From contig NZ_CP091036.1 in NCBI RefSeq assembly GCF_021535135.1, positions 992,001 through 1,056,000 of the forward strand: a stretch of 64,000 bases of DNA, in the 5' to 3' direction. The position numbers and the translations under genes are program-made. How positions within the stretch are numbered: the first letter of the stretch is position 1; each line of letters opens with the position of its first letter. Of the stretch, positions 42,704 to 51,839 are shown one piece after another. A model generated the notes under the pieces. It had not been told where the DNA came from, searched no databases, and saw nothing but the letters and a program-made list of their open reading frames with translations. This DNA is from Antarcticibacterium sp. 1MA-6-2. GTDB taxonomy: Bacteria > Bacteroidota > Bacteroidia > Flavobacteriales > Flavobacteriaceae.

Positions 42704-43652
42704 ATGACTATCACCCAATTACAGTATGTATTAGCCGTTGCTGAGCACCAAAACTTTACCAAAGCAGCGCAAAAAGTATTTGTTACTCAGCCCACTTTGA
42801 GTATGCAGATCCAAAAACTTGAAGAAGAGTTGGATGTGCAGATTTTTGACAGGACAAAGAAACCAATTCAGTTAACAGAGACTGGCCGTAAGATTGTAAC
42901 GCAAGCCCGAAATATAGTCAACGAAAGCGAACGCATTCACGACATCGTTGATCAACAAAAAGGTTTTATAGGTGGGCCCTTTCGCCTGGGAGTAATTCCA
43001 ACGATCATGCCCACTTTATTGCCAATGTTCCTAAACAATTTCATTAAGAAGTACCCCAAAGTAAAACTGAAGATTGAAGAGTTAAATACCGAGGCTATTG
43101 TAGAAAGATTACGGGATGGGCATCTTGATGCAGCCATAGCAGCCACACCTCTGGAATTACTTACTATAAAAGAGCAGGTGCTCTATTATGAACCATTTGT
43201 AGCTTATGTTCCAGAAGGTCACAGGCTCTCAAAACCTGAAAAAATTGAGGTGGAAGATTTGGATATTGACGATATGCTTTTACTTGAAGATGGACATTGT
43301 TTTAAAGATGGGATTGTCAATCTTTGTAAAGCTTCCCGAAATTATGAGGGAGAAAACTTTCAATTAGAAAGTGGAAGTTTTGAAACTTTGGTAAAACTTT
43401 CAAATGAAGGTTTGGGAATGACTTTATTACCATACCTCCACACGCTTGAAATGAGAGACAGTGAAAGCAAAAGACTTAAAATGTTTAAAGATCCGCACTT
43501 AAGCAAGAGAGGTAAGTCTTATTTTTAATAAAAGCGAACTAAAAATTCAAATTATTGAAGCTTTAAGAAGTACTATAGCAGGAGTTATTAAAGGAGCTAT
43601 AACTTATCAAAACATAAAAATTATTAGTCCTGTAAAAAAGCAGAAAGATTAA
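42704..43652 (+). CDS. oxyR: OxyR-like LysR-family hydrogen-peroxide regulator (frameshifted near C-terminus)
   Basis: The N-terminal winged helix (MTITQLQYVLAVAEHQNFTKAAQ, about 1-60) and a substrate-binding-like domain follow the LysR plan. The redox-sensing pair is visible as GHCFKDGIVNLC, eight residues apart as in OxyR. The frame is lost near 43497-43510 and resumes in REVSLIFNKSELKIQIIEALRSTI, giving about 315 aa. The word there is ACTTAAGC (43497-43504), the same product seen at a proven ACCGGC site, but restoring ACCGGC alone leaves the frame one base out. A second base error nearby, or a simple A insertion, is needed. Start ATG 42704 is preferred over TTG 42695. Confidence 0.85.
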
Positions 43653-43867
43653 ATAAAACACCTGCTTATAATTTATGTATTGTTTCCCCTGGCTAGCTCA
43701 TAAAGCAGTATAAAAAAAAGGCTCTATTTAGAAAAAACAACACAGGAAACCTGAGGTTTGATCTAAGAAAATTAATTTCTGTATGGTAAATCCCTGTAGT
43801 ATTTTTTAGATAAACACGTATTTATACTTAATGAGATAAGCCCTACCCGGGCATTTATATCTAAAAA

Positions 43868-43896
43868 TAAAAAGCGGCCCGGGGGCCGCTTTTTAT
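43868..43896. terminator. GC-rich bidirectional terminator
   Basis: AAAAAGCGGCCC and GGGCCGCTTTTT form a strong GC stem with A and T flanks, between the oxyR-like gene (plus) and the small minus-strand gene that ends at 43897. Confidence 0.85.
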
Positions 43897-44091
43897 TTAA
43901 TTTAAAAGGATTAGACACTGATTTAATTCGGGGTTCTGCCTGGTTAAAGAAACAATCCAGATCTTTAATTCCTCAATTTCATGAGGTAATAATCTTTGGA
44001 GTGCCTTCTTTACTTCTTTGCAGAACAATACCGCATCAAAACTCACTTTGGAAAGTATAGTTTTGGTGTATTCAAACATCGCTCTCGCCAT
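43897..44091 (-). CDS. Small conserved hypothetical protein
   Basis: A 64-aa protein beginning MARAMFEYTKTILSKVSFDAVLF with a helical body (LLPHEIEELKIWIVSL). I recall near-identical small proteins of unknown function across Flavobacteriia (MARA-FEYTKT- start). It ends just at a strong terminator. There are no transmembrane segments, signal or domain I can name. Confidence 0.75.
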   Translation of the reverse strand: MARAMFEYTKTILSKVSFDAVLFCKEVKKALQRLLPHEIEELKIWIVSLTRQNPELNQCLILLN

Positions 44092-44218
44092 AATTTGAAA
44101 TTATTTAGGATTGAATAAAGTTTAGAAAAGTAAAAGTGAAGCAATGATGTTCTTTTTTAAAGTGTTTAAATATACTCATAATATTTACTACAACGATATA
44201 GTTAGGCACTTTTAACAT

Positions 44219-45019
44219 TTAGAATCTCCTGTCTCCTCCAATAACGTCACCTAATCCCCCTAGAATACTGCCTTCTCCTTTATCTTTTCCACCTCCTTGT
44301 GGTGCAGCTTGCAGGACTCTATTCGCTAATCGGCTAAATGGTAAGGATTGTACGTAAACAATTCCTGGACCAGTAAGGGAAGCATAGAATAGTCCTTCCC
44401 CTCCAAACAGGGAATTGCGGATACCTCCAATAAATTCTATATCATAATTTATATCACGGGTAAAACCAATAATACATCCCGTATCGACATTTAACTTTTC
44501 CCCCGGTTGCAATTCTTTACGAGCCATTGTTCCTCCCGCATGCACAAATGCCATTCCGTCACCTTCGATCTTTTGCATTATAAACCCTTCCCCGCCAAAG
44601 AATCCTCTTCCTAACTTCCTACTGAATTCTATACCAATAGAAACGCCTTTGGCAGCACATAAAAAAGCATCTTTTTGACAAATAAATTTTCCACTATACT
44701 TTGTAAGGTCTATTGGAATAATTTTACCAGGATAAGGAGATGCAAAACTTACTTTCTTCTTTCCCTGTACTTCATTAGTAAAAGAGGTCATAAAAAGACT
44801 TTCGCCAGTTAACAATCTTTTACCTGCTCCCAATACTTTTCCCAAAAATCCTTCATCTTGTTTGGAACCATCTCCAAAGATTGTATCCATTTTTACTCCG
44901 CTATCCATCATCATGAAGTTACCTGCTTCAGCAATTACTGCTTCCCGTGGATCCAGCTCAAGCTCTACATATTGCATCTCCTCTCCAAATATTTGATAAT
45001 CTATTTCGTGTGCATTCAT
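44219..45019 (-). CDS. AIM24/TIGR00266 family protein
   Basis: A 266-aa all-beta protein with the family segments MQYVELELDPREAVIAEAGNFMMMD, GLLTGES-like region (GKRLLTGESLFMTSF), FICQKDAFLCAAKGVSIGIEF and GGEGFIMQKIEGDGMAFVHAGG. It is related to the mitochondrial AIM24 protein and cytoplasmic, with function unknown. The glycine-rich C-terminal tail (APQGGGKDKGEGSILGGLG) is normal for the family. Monocistronic. Confidence 0.88.
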   Translation of the reverse strand: MNAHEIDYQIFGEEMQYVELELDPREAVIAEAGNFMMMDSGVKMDTIFGDGSKQDEGFLGKVLGAGKRLLTGESLFMTSFTNEVQGKKKVSFASPYPGKIIPIDLTKYSGKFICQKDAFLCAAKGVSIGIEFSRKLGRGFFGGEGFIMQKIEGDGMAFVHAGGTMARKELQPGEKLNVDTGCIIGFTRDINYDIEFIGGIRNSLFGGEGLFYASLTGPGIVYVQSLPFSRLANRVLQAAPQGGGKDKGEGSILGGLGDVIGGDRRF

Positions 45020-45169
45020 GATTTAGTTGTTAATGTTATTTATAAGTTATTAGTACCGCTTTGGAAGTTTCTGTTACAAAAATATAGTTTTAGGTTCAGG
45101 TTAAAGTTTAAGATTTCTGGAGTCTTGATGGGAATAACTATTTAGACATAAACTAAAACCTACTAATAA

Positions 45170-45627
45170 TTAACTTTTAACCTTTACTGTCCATTCAAAC
45201 TCGAAGACAGAGACTTCTATACCTTCTTCATTTATACCTATAGATTTCATCCAGAAGGTTTCACCTAATCCAGTATTTATTGTTCTGTTTACTGCCTCTT
45301 CTGCTTTTTGGCCCTCTGCACATATAAAGCTTATTCTTCCTGTAGCTTTCTTAGAAAAAGAAGATTTATTTTGGGCTACCAGCATGGAGATTTTCCTGTC
45401 ACTTTTATTTACTTCATTCATTACTAAAGCACCTGTACTTAACTCCGCTGCCATAGCCTGTACGGCAAAATACATAGAATTAAAAGGGTTTTGGTTTATC
45501 CACTTAAGTGCTTCACTTCTACTTTACAGGTAGTATCATTGATCTCTCTTACCCTCACTCCACAAATCCAGGCACTGGGAAGTTTTAGCATTAAATACTT
45601 ATTAAGCCTGCCGGGAGAGAGTTTCAT
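45170..45627 (-). CDS. DUF4442/hotdog-fold thioesterase-like protein (frameshifted)
   Basis: Start ATG at 45627 gives MKLSPGRLNKYLMLKLPSAW, the usual beginning of this hotdog family. The frame shifts +2 at plus-strand 45502-45509 (ACTTAAGT). ACCGGT restores VKHRWINQNPFNSMYFAVQAMAAEL, with the asparagine/serine-rich active-site helix of DUF4442 proteins, and 151 aa in total. It probably hydrolyses an acyl-thioester, with the substrate unknown. The gene diverges from the DUF4870 operon. Confidence 0.83.
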
Positions 45628-45702
45628 AGTAGTTTTTTTTAAAAGTATTCAATTTTTCAGATATACCGAAATGTTAAATTTTCAGAATATTTAGTACTTT
45701 GT

Positions 45703-45735
45703 TTTGCATAATACCATTCTTTGACCATATATTTG
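45703..45735 (+). promoter_or_regulatory. Bacteroidota promoter TTTG-N21-TATATTTG
   Basis: TTTG at 45703-45706 and TATATTTG at 45728-45735 are separated by 21 bp, in the range of the phylum's TTTG/TAnnTTTG promoter. It lies 19 bp upstream of the DUF4870 ATG and probably drives the DUF4870-PadR-PspC operon. Confidence 0.55.
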
Positions 45736-45754
45736 TATAAGAAAATAACTCATC

Positions 45755-46270
45755 ATGGAATCATCACTCAAAAATCCTGACAAAACCATCGCCGCCTTTA
45801 TTCACATTTCAACTTTCTCAAAGTATTTTTTACCCTTTGGAAATTTTATTTTTCCATTAGTACTTTGGACCGCAAAACAACAAGACCCGTTTGTTGATCA
45901 TCACGGCAAACAAGCGCTAAATTTTCAAATTAGCATCTTTTTGTACTTTATCTTTCTGGTTTGCCTGGGAATAGCGGGAATTATTTTTATAGGAGTAAAA
46001 TTAGACTCGCTGGACAATTTAATTTTCCATAATCATTTTCACGAATTATTTCAACTCACCCAGGCTGTGCCCCTTCTTATTTTTATAGGTATAATTGGCT
46101 TGCTGTTATTAGGTTTATTTATCCTGGAAATAGTGGCTGTTATAACTGCAACAGTAAAAGCGAGTAACGGCGAAGCTTACAACTATCCATTTACCATCAA
46201 TTTCATCACTCCAACTTCGGTTGAAAATCATCAATCAAAAAATGAACAGTTTAACAACACTCAAATTTAA
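45755..46270 (+). CDS. DUF4870 family membrane protein
   Basis: A 171-aa protein with four hydrophobic segments and the DUF4870 signature DPFVDHHGKQALNFQISIFLY (about 50-70), near GNFIFPLVLWTAKQQ. The family is a small membrane protein of unknown role. It is followed 5 bp later by the PadR gene and then the PspC gene, a pairing seen in many Bacteroidota and interpreted as an envelope-stress module. Confidence 0.85.
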   Translation: MESSLKNPDKTIAAFIHISTFSKYFLPFGNFIFPLVLWTAKQQDPFVDHHGKQALNFQISIFLYFIFLVCLGIAGIIFIGVKLDSLDNLIFHNHFHELFQLTQAVPLLIFIGIIGLLLLGLFILEIVAVITATVKASNGEAYNYPFTINFITPTSVENHQSKNEQFNNTQI

Positions 46271-46275
46271 ATGTT

Positions 46276-46620
46276 ATGAACATTGAAAACACCAAGGCGC
46301 AGATGCGCAAGGGCGTTCTGGAATATTGCATCCTGTCAGTGCTTAGAGACAACGATGCATATGTCGCAGAAATCCTAGAAACGCTCAAAGACGCTAAGCT
46401 GCTCGTGGTTGAAGGAACCATTTACCCCCTTCTAACCCGCCTCAAAAATGCCGGACTTCTTAATTACAGGTGGGAAGAATCCACCAGCGGTCCTCCAAGG
46501 AAATATTACGGACTTACAGCAGATGGTAAAATATTTTTAAAAGAATTAACCCATACCTGGGACGAACTTCAAACAGCTGTAACCATTGTAACCACCCAAA
46601 AAAACAGGAATCATGAATAA
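46276..46620 (+). CDS. PadR-family transcriptional regulator
   Basis: A 114-aa winged-helix protein: AQMRKGVLEYCILSVL (about 5-22), GTIYPLLTRLKNAGLLNYRWEES (recognition helix and wing, about 50-75), GPPRKYYGLTADG. PadR proteins repress small stress operons. It overlaps the next gene by 8 bp and likely controls the operon in which it lies. Confidence 0.92.
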   Translation: MNIENTKAQMRKGVLEYCILSVLRDNDAYVAEILETLKDAKLLVVEGTIYPLLTRLKNAGLLNYRWEESTSGPPRKYYGLTADGKIFLKELTHTWDELQTAVTIVTTQKNRNHE

Positions 46621-48301
46621 GACAGTAAATATAAATCTTGCTAGCGTATTCTTCCATATAGACGAGGATGCTTATGCCAAATTGCAGCACTATCTGGAGG
46701 CTATTAAGCGCTCTTTAATGAATACCCAGGGCAGGGAGGAGATTATTGCAGATATAGAAGCACGTATAGCAGAACTTTTTAGTGAGAAACTTAAAAATGA
46801 TCGCCAGGTCGTAAGCTCTAAAGAAGTTGACGAAGTGATTGCCACTATGGGTCAACCTGAAGATTATATGGTTGATGAGGAAATCTTTGAAGATGAACCT
46901 GTTTATTCCCGTCCCCGTACTTCCGGAAAACAACTTTTTCGCGATACAGAGCGCTCCTATATTGGAGGTGTATCATCGGGCTTAGGCCATTATCTTGGCA
47001 TACAGACCCTTTGGGTTAGATTACTTTGGATTTTATTGACTATTCTGTCCAGTGGTGCATTTATCCTTATCTATATTGCCTTATGGATCTTTGTTCCCGA
47101 AGCAAAAACCACTGCCGATAAACTGTCCATGCGAGGTGAAGAAGTCAATATAACTAATATTGAGAAAAAGATAAGAGAAGGATTTGAAGATGTCTCAGGA
47201 CGAGTACGCAGTGTAGATTATCAAAAGTACGGCACCAAAGCCAAAAACGGAGCCTCCTCTGCCGCTACAGGTCTGGGGTCTGTAATTCTTTTTATTCTCA
47301 ACATTTTTGTAAAATTAATTGGAGTAATGCTCCTCCTAATTGCCGGAACAACTCTTATTGGACTCTTCATTGGCCTATTTACAGTAGGTACTTTTGGCTT
47401 ATTTGAAGCTCCCTGGGCCGATTATATTGAAATGACTGCAATAGGTGTCCCCATTTGGGTGGTGTCCTTGTTAGTCTTTTTTGCAATAGGAATTCCATTT
47501 TTCTTTCTGTTCATTTTAGGACTGAAGATCCTGGTTAAAAAATTAAAGACCATTGGAACTCCTGCTAAACTGGTTCTACTAGGATTATGGTTACTTTCTG
47601 TTATAGGGCTTGCCGTTATAGGAATACAACAAGCTACGCAAAGAGCTTTTACTGGTGAAGTTATTCTTACCGAGACCCTGCCCATAACTTCTCAGGACAC
47701 GCTGTATCTATCGATGAACAGTAATCCACAGTTTTCTTCGGGTCCTTTTCATGGAGATGTATCAGTGAAATACGATGAGAATGATCAAAAGGTTATATAT
47801 ACTACAGATGTAAGACTGGTAGTAAAATCAACAAGAGATTCTACAGGACGTATCGAAATTATTAAAATTGCCCAGGGTGGAAATATGAAAAATGCCAGAG
47901 ATCGAGCTGAAAGAATAAATTACTCTACCAGTTTTAAAGACGGAAAGCTTCTCCTGGATTCTTATTTAACATCAGATCTTAAGGAGAATTTCCGAAATCA
48001 GGAAGTTAGAGTTGTAGTTTATTTACCTGAAGGAAGCACCCTTTATGCTGAAGAAAATATTTCATCCTTCCACAGGTCATCAGATTACTTCGGGAATATT
48101 CTCAATTACGACTCTGAAGAAAAGTTTCTGAAGATTCAAACCAACTCTGCTGTTTGTGAAGATTGTCCCGAGGAAGAATTAAATAACTGGGAAACCGAAT
48201 CTGAAAGCGATGAATCCTGGGAAGAAAGAGAGATAGAAGAAGATACTCTAAGCACTCCTGCAGATACTACAGATGAGGTAAACATTGAGGTCACATTTTA
48301 A
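46613..48301 (+). CDS. PspC domain membrane protein
   Basis: A 562-aa protein. N-terminal cytoplasmic part (HIDEDAYAKLQHYLEAIKRSL and IIADIEARIAELF, about 12-60), a PspC domain (LFRDTERSYIGGVSSGLGHYLGIQTLWVRLLWILLTI, about 103-145), more transmembrane segments (about 215-345) and a C-terminal beta-helix-like, acidic region. The start ATG 46613 lies inside the PadR gene. In-frame at 46640-46645 is GCTAGC, coding A-S; relatives read NLAGVFFHIDEDAY, so it may be an altered GCCGGC that left the frame intact. It probably binds or protects the membrane under stress. Confidence 0.9.
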   Translation: MNKTVNINLASVFFHIDEDAYAKLQHYLEAIKRSLMNTQGREEIIADIEARIAELFSEKLKNDRQVVSSKEVDEVIATMGQPEDYMVDEEIFEDEPVYSRPRTSGKQLFRDTERSYIGGVSSGLGHYLGIQTLWVRLLWILLTILSSGAFILIYIALWIFVPEAKTTADKLSMRGEEVNITNIEKKIREGFEDVSGRVRSVDYQKYGTKAKNGASSAATGLGSVILFILNIFVKLIGVMLLLIAGTTLIGLFIGLFTVGTFGLFEAPWADYIEMTAIGVPIWVVSLLVFFAIGIPFFFLFILGLKILVKKLKTIGTPAKLVLLGLWLLSVIGLAVIGIQQATQRAFTGEVILTETLPITSQDTLYLSMNSNPQFSSGPFHGDVSVKYDENDQKVIYTTDVRLVVKSTRDSTGRIEIIKIAQGGNMKNARDRAERINYSTSFKDGKLLLDSYLTSDLKENFRNQEVRVVVYLPEGSTLYAEENISSFHRSSDYFGNILNYDSEEKFLKIQTNSAVCEDCPEEELNNWETESESDESWEEREIEEDTLSTPADTTDEVNIEVTF

Positions 48302-48366
48302 AAAACAGGAAGGTAACCCATTCAACGAGGTAGGAGCTACAGGAAAGAATCAAAAAATTAAAAATT

Positions 48367-48570
48367 ATGAATAATTTAATTCAATTATTAATAACTGCAA
48401 TTTTAAGCAGCTTTAGCATTGCTGAAGAAGCCCCAAGTGTGTTATCCTCCTTGCCTAAAGAGAATTTAGAAATAAAAGAATATTTCTTTACAGTATTTTT
48501 ACCTGAAGAAGAGAGCCAGTGGTTTGATTGTGAAAAAGTATATTATTACAGTCCGGTTAGAGTTTGTTAG
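48367..48570 (+). CDS. Short hypothetical protein after the PspC gene
   Basis: A 67-aa ORF with a hydrophobic start (MNNLIQLLITAILSSFSIAEEA, signal-like) and an acidic C-terminus ending PVRVC. It is 65 bp downstream of the PspC gene and directly before a terminator, so it is probably the last gene of that operon. No homology is recalled. Confidence 0.45.
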   Translation: MNNLIQLLITAILSSFSIAEEAPSVLSSLPKENLEIKEYFFTVFLPEEESQWFDCEKVYYYSPVRVC

Positions 48571-48593
48571 ATCTATGTACCTACCCACAAATT

Positions 48594-48620
48594 AAAAAGT
48601 CCCCTTTCAGGGACTTTTTT
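48594..48620. terminator. Bidirectional terminator between the PspC operon and trxB
   Basis: AAAAAGTCCC and GGGACTTTTTT flank a short loop between convergent units. Confidence 0.85.
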
Positions 48621-48639
48621 GTTTTATACTTTCTTGTGT

Positions 48640-49614
48640 TTAGGCTGTAATTTCCTTTTCTGAAACTTCCTCAACAGCGCTCAAATATCTCTCTGCATCC
48701 AGTGCGGCCATACAACCTGTACCCGCAGCAGTTATAGCCTGGCGGTACTCTTTATCTTGTACATCTCCAGAAGCAAAAACACCCGGAATATTTGTCTTTG
48801 TAGATTTTCCGGGAGTAATAAGATAACCCATTTCATCCATATCCAACTGCCCCTTAAAAATATCAGTATTTGGTTTATGGCCAATTGCTATAAATAAACC
48901 TGTAATTTCTATTTGTTCTTTTACTCCAGTCTTACTATTGACCATCCTCAAACCTTCCACGACTTGTTCTCCAATTACTTCATCAACTTCAGTATTATAG
49001 CGAAGATCAATATTTTTCGTGCTGGTAACCCGGTGTTGCATTGCTTTAGATGCTCTCATTTCATCACCTCTCACAAGCATTGTCACTTTTTTACAAATAT
49101 TTGCCAGGTAAGTGGCCTCTTCAGCAGCAGTGTCTCCCCCACCTACAATAGCTACTTCCTGATTTTTATAGAAAAACCCGTCGCATACTGCACAGGCAGA
49201 TACTCCCCCACCTCTTAATCTTTGTTCACTGGGTAAACCTAAATATTTTGCTGTTGCACCTGTAGAAATAATAACAGTTTCTGCCTCTACCCATTTGGCA
49301 TTATCTATTTGGGCTTTGTGAATTCCACCCGGTTCTTTGTTAAATTCAACTTCAGTCACCATTCCTATTCTCACCTGAGTCCCAAACCGCTCTGCCTGAT
49401 TTTGAAGGTCTATCATCATTGAAGGTCCATCAACTCCGTGGGGATAACCGGGGAAGTTATCAACTTCAGTTGTAGTGGTAAGTTGGCCGCCGGGTTCCAT
49501 TCCTGTATACATTACAGGATGCATATCTGCTCGTGCAGCATAAATAGCCGCTGTATATCCCGCAGGTCCCGAGCCAATTATTAGACATTTTATTCTTTCC
49601 AGTTTATCGGTCAT
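48640..49614 (-). CDS. trxB: Thioredoxin reductase
   Basis: A 324-aa FAD enzyme with GSGPAGYTAAIYAARA (FAD, about 14-30), the redox active CAVC (about 141-144) and the NADPH motif GGGDTAAEEATYLA (about 160). IFASGDVQDKEYRQAITAAGTG closes the FAD fold. It reduces thioredoxin with NADPH in the cytoplasm. Intact frame. Monocistronic, convergent with the PspC operon. Confidence 0.97.
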   Translation of the reverse strand: MTDKLERIKCLIIGSGPAGYTAAIYAARADMHPVMYTGMEPGGQLTTTTEVDNFPGYPHGVDGPSMMIDLQNQAERFGTQVRIGMVTEVEFNKEPGGIHKAQIDNAKWVEAETVIISTGATAKYLGLPSEQRLRGGGVSACAVCDGFFYKNQEVAIVGGGDTAAEEATYLANICKKVTMLVRGDEMRASKAMQHRVTSTKNIDLRYNTEVDEVIGEQVVEGLRMVNSKTGVKEQIEITGLFIAIGHKPNTDIFKGQLDMDEMGYLITPGKSTKTNIPGVFASGDVQDKEYRQAITAAGTGCMAALDAERYLSAVEEVSEKEITA

Positions 49615-49777
49615 TTCTGTATTTATTTAATATTGTAAAAGTAGGAACTTTAAGTAAAACCTTACGGTAAAACCCATAGTTTTTGAACTCCTACCTTAGT
49701 AACAATATAAGTATTATAAGCCTATTCTCAAAAATCTCCTTTTTAATAAACCTCCTCACTTATTACTGCTTTTAAAT

Positions 49778-49785
49778 TATATTTG
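49778..49785 (+). promoter_or_regulatory. -7 element TATATTTG immediately before the TRIC-like gene
   Basis: TATATTTG ends only 6 bp before the ATG at 49792, so transcription from it would be almost leaderless. No -33 box was recognised, so this may be chance. Confidence 0.3.
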
Positions 49786-49791
49786 TTCTTT

Positions 49792-50428
49792 ATGGAAATT
49801 TCACTTTTTTACACCCTCGATCTCCTGGGAACTATTGCATTTGCCATTTCGGGAGCTTTGGCAGCAATGAACAGGAAGTTAGATCTTTTTGGAATCTTCA
49901 TTATAGCATTTGTGACAGCAATAGGTGGTGGAACGCTAAGAGATATTCTCATAGGAAACACTCCAGTAACCTGGATGGAGGATAATATATATTTTTATCT
50001 AATTGGGGTGGTGACTGTACTCACAATAATTTTTAGAGATAAAATTTACCATCTTAAAACATCTCTTTTCCTTTTTGACACTATTGGACTTGGAGTATTT
50101 ACAATAACGGGCGTAGAAATGGGACTTAGAAATAACCTCGATCCTATCGTTTGTATTGCCCTTGGTACCATGACCGGAACCTTTGGTGGTGTTATAAGGG
50201 ACATTCTGGTAACAGAAATTCCCGTAATTTTTAGAAAAGAAATATATGCCACAGCATCTCTTACTTAGTGGCCTCGCTTTTATCATCTTATATTCTTTTG
50301 GGGTTAATACAGACGTCATTTATGTTATTACCTCACTTATCATCATAATAATAAGACTGGTGGTTGTGAGATATGAAATCTCCCTACCTTCATTTAAATT
50401 AAAAGGATCTTCAAATCCCGGAAATTAA
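49792..50428 (+). CDS. TRIC/UPF0126 family membrane channel protein (frameshifted)
   Basis: ATG 49792 is preferred to the TTG at 49783. Seven transmembrane helices in two repeats: LDLLGTIAFAISGALAAMNRKLDLFGIFI, AIGGGTLRDILIGNTPVTW, and the second repeat FDTIGLGVFTITGVEMG, GTFGGVIRDILVTEIPVIF. The GGxxRD pairs are diagnostic. The frame shifts +1 at 50263-50269 (ACTTAGT). ACCGGT gives ATASLTGGLAFIILY and 211 aa. Family members are trimeric cation channels, or glycine transporters in some annotations. Monocistronic. Confidence 0.9.
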
Positions 50429-50693
50429 ACATGAGTTAGGTTCCAGCTTTTCCTGCACCTACCTGTTAATTTTGCTAAAAATTTTCCCCAATAAATTCAC
50501 AATTGATTTTGAATCTTTTGGTTGAGGTTCTACTTTTAATTTACAATTCACTGAGCAGCACTTCCCTCTGAAATCAGTGATGGGGATTTCAATTTAAACT
50601 TTTATTTATAACAATTATGTACCTGGTATGAACCTGGCAGAATAGTTTTTTCTGTCGCGGGAAAACCCTCGTATGCTCAAAAAAGATTAGTCT

Positions 50694-51839
50694 ATGTTAA
50701 AGAAACCAGTCCAGCAGGAAAAAAATTCCAAAAGAAAATTACTTAGTAAAGAATTTAAAAAAGAACAACAGGAATACACTATGGTTGTTTTTTGTCACTT
50801 GAGGTGGGAATTCGTTTATCAACGTCCGCAACACCTCATTAGCAGGATGGCAAAAGATTATAAAATCCTTTTCATTGAAGAACCCATAGGATATAATATA
50901 AATGAGGAAGGAGAATATCAACTGGAAATCATAAATGAAAATCTTCATATTCTAAAACCCCGAGTTAAAGATATTGCTTCAATTAAACCCATCCTGGAAA
51001 AATTACTTAAAGACAGTAGACCAGAGGTGGCGTGGTTCTATTCTGCTGCTTTTAGCCCTCTTTTAGCCGACTTTAATTTTGAGAAAGTTGTATATGATTG
51101 TATGGATGAATTATCACTTTTTAAAGGTGCAGCTCCTGAATTAATGCATCAGGAAAAGTTCCTGATTTCTGAAGCTGATGTAATTTTTACAGGGGGAAAA
51201 TCTCTTTACGAATCTAAAGAAAAACATCACAACAATGTCCATTGTTTCCCAAGTTCAGTAGAAAGAGAACATTTTGAAAAAGCAAGAACAAATATCCCGG
51301 TTCCAGGGGATATAGAAAATATCAAAAGTCCTATCGTAGGTTATTTTGGCGTAATAGACGAAAGAATTAATCTGGACCTCCTACATAAAACTGCTTTACT
51401 TCAACCCGAAATTTCTTTTGTTATGATTGGACCTCTCGCAAAAATTGGAGAGGAGGATCTGCCAAGGGAGGAAAATATTCACTATTTAGGAATGAAATCT
51501 TATAAGGAATTGCCTAATTACTTAAAAGCCTTTGATATAGCTATGATGCCCTTCGCACTTAATGATGCCACAAAATTTATTAGCCCTACTAAAACTCTGG
51601 AATATATGGCCGCAGGAAAACCTATAATCTCCACTGCAATAAAAGATGTACAAAGAGACTACAGTCACTGCATTCCCATTGTTGCAACTGCTGAAGAATT
51701 TGCCAAACAAATTAAAGAAATATTAAATGACAACAAGAGTAGCCAAACAACAGGTGAATACAATACTATTTTGAACAACACCTCGTGGGATTCAACAGCT
51801 GCTCAAATGAAACAATTATTAAAAACGAAAGCACAATGA
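50694..51839 (+). CDS. GT4-like glycosyltransferase
   Basis: A 381-aa protein with a GT-B fold. The core starts after a basic N-terminal extension at CHLRWEFVYQRPQHLISRMAK (about 36-56). SPTKTLEYMAAGKPIISTAI (about 300-320) is the sugar-nucleotide-binding EX7E-like segment. It would add a hexose to a growing glycan. Its ATGA end overlaps the UDP-galactopyranose mutase start, making it the first gene of a three-gene operon. The 265-bp gap upstream has no ORF. Confidence 0.85.
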   Translation: MLKKPVQQEKNSKRKLLSKEFKKEQQEYTMVVFCHLRWEFVYQRPQHLISRMAKDYKILFIEEPIGYNINEEGEYQLEIINENLHILKPRVKDIASIKPILEKLLKDSRPEVAWFYSAAFSPLLADFNFEKVVYDCMDELSLFKGAAPELMHQEKFLISEADVIFTGGKSLYESKEKHHNNVHCFPSSVEREHFEKARTNIPVPGDIENIKSPIVGYFGVIDERINLDLLHKTALLQPEISFVMIGPLAKIGEEDLPREENIHYLGMKSYKELPNYLKAFDIAMMPFALNDATKFISPTKTLEYMAAGKPIISTAIKDVQRDYSHCIPIVATAEEFAKQIKEILNDNKSSQTTGEYNTILNNTSWDSTAAQMKQLLKTKAQ

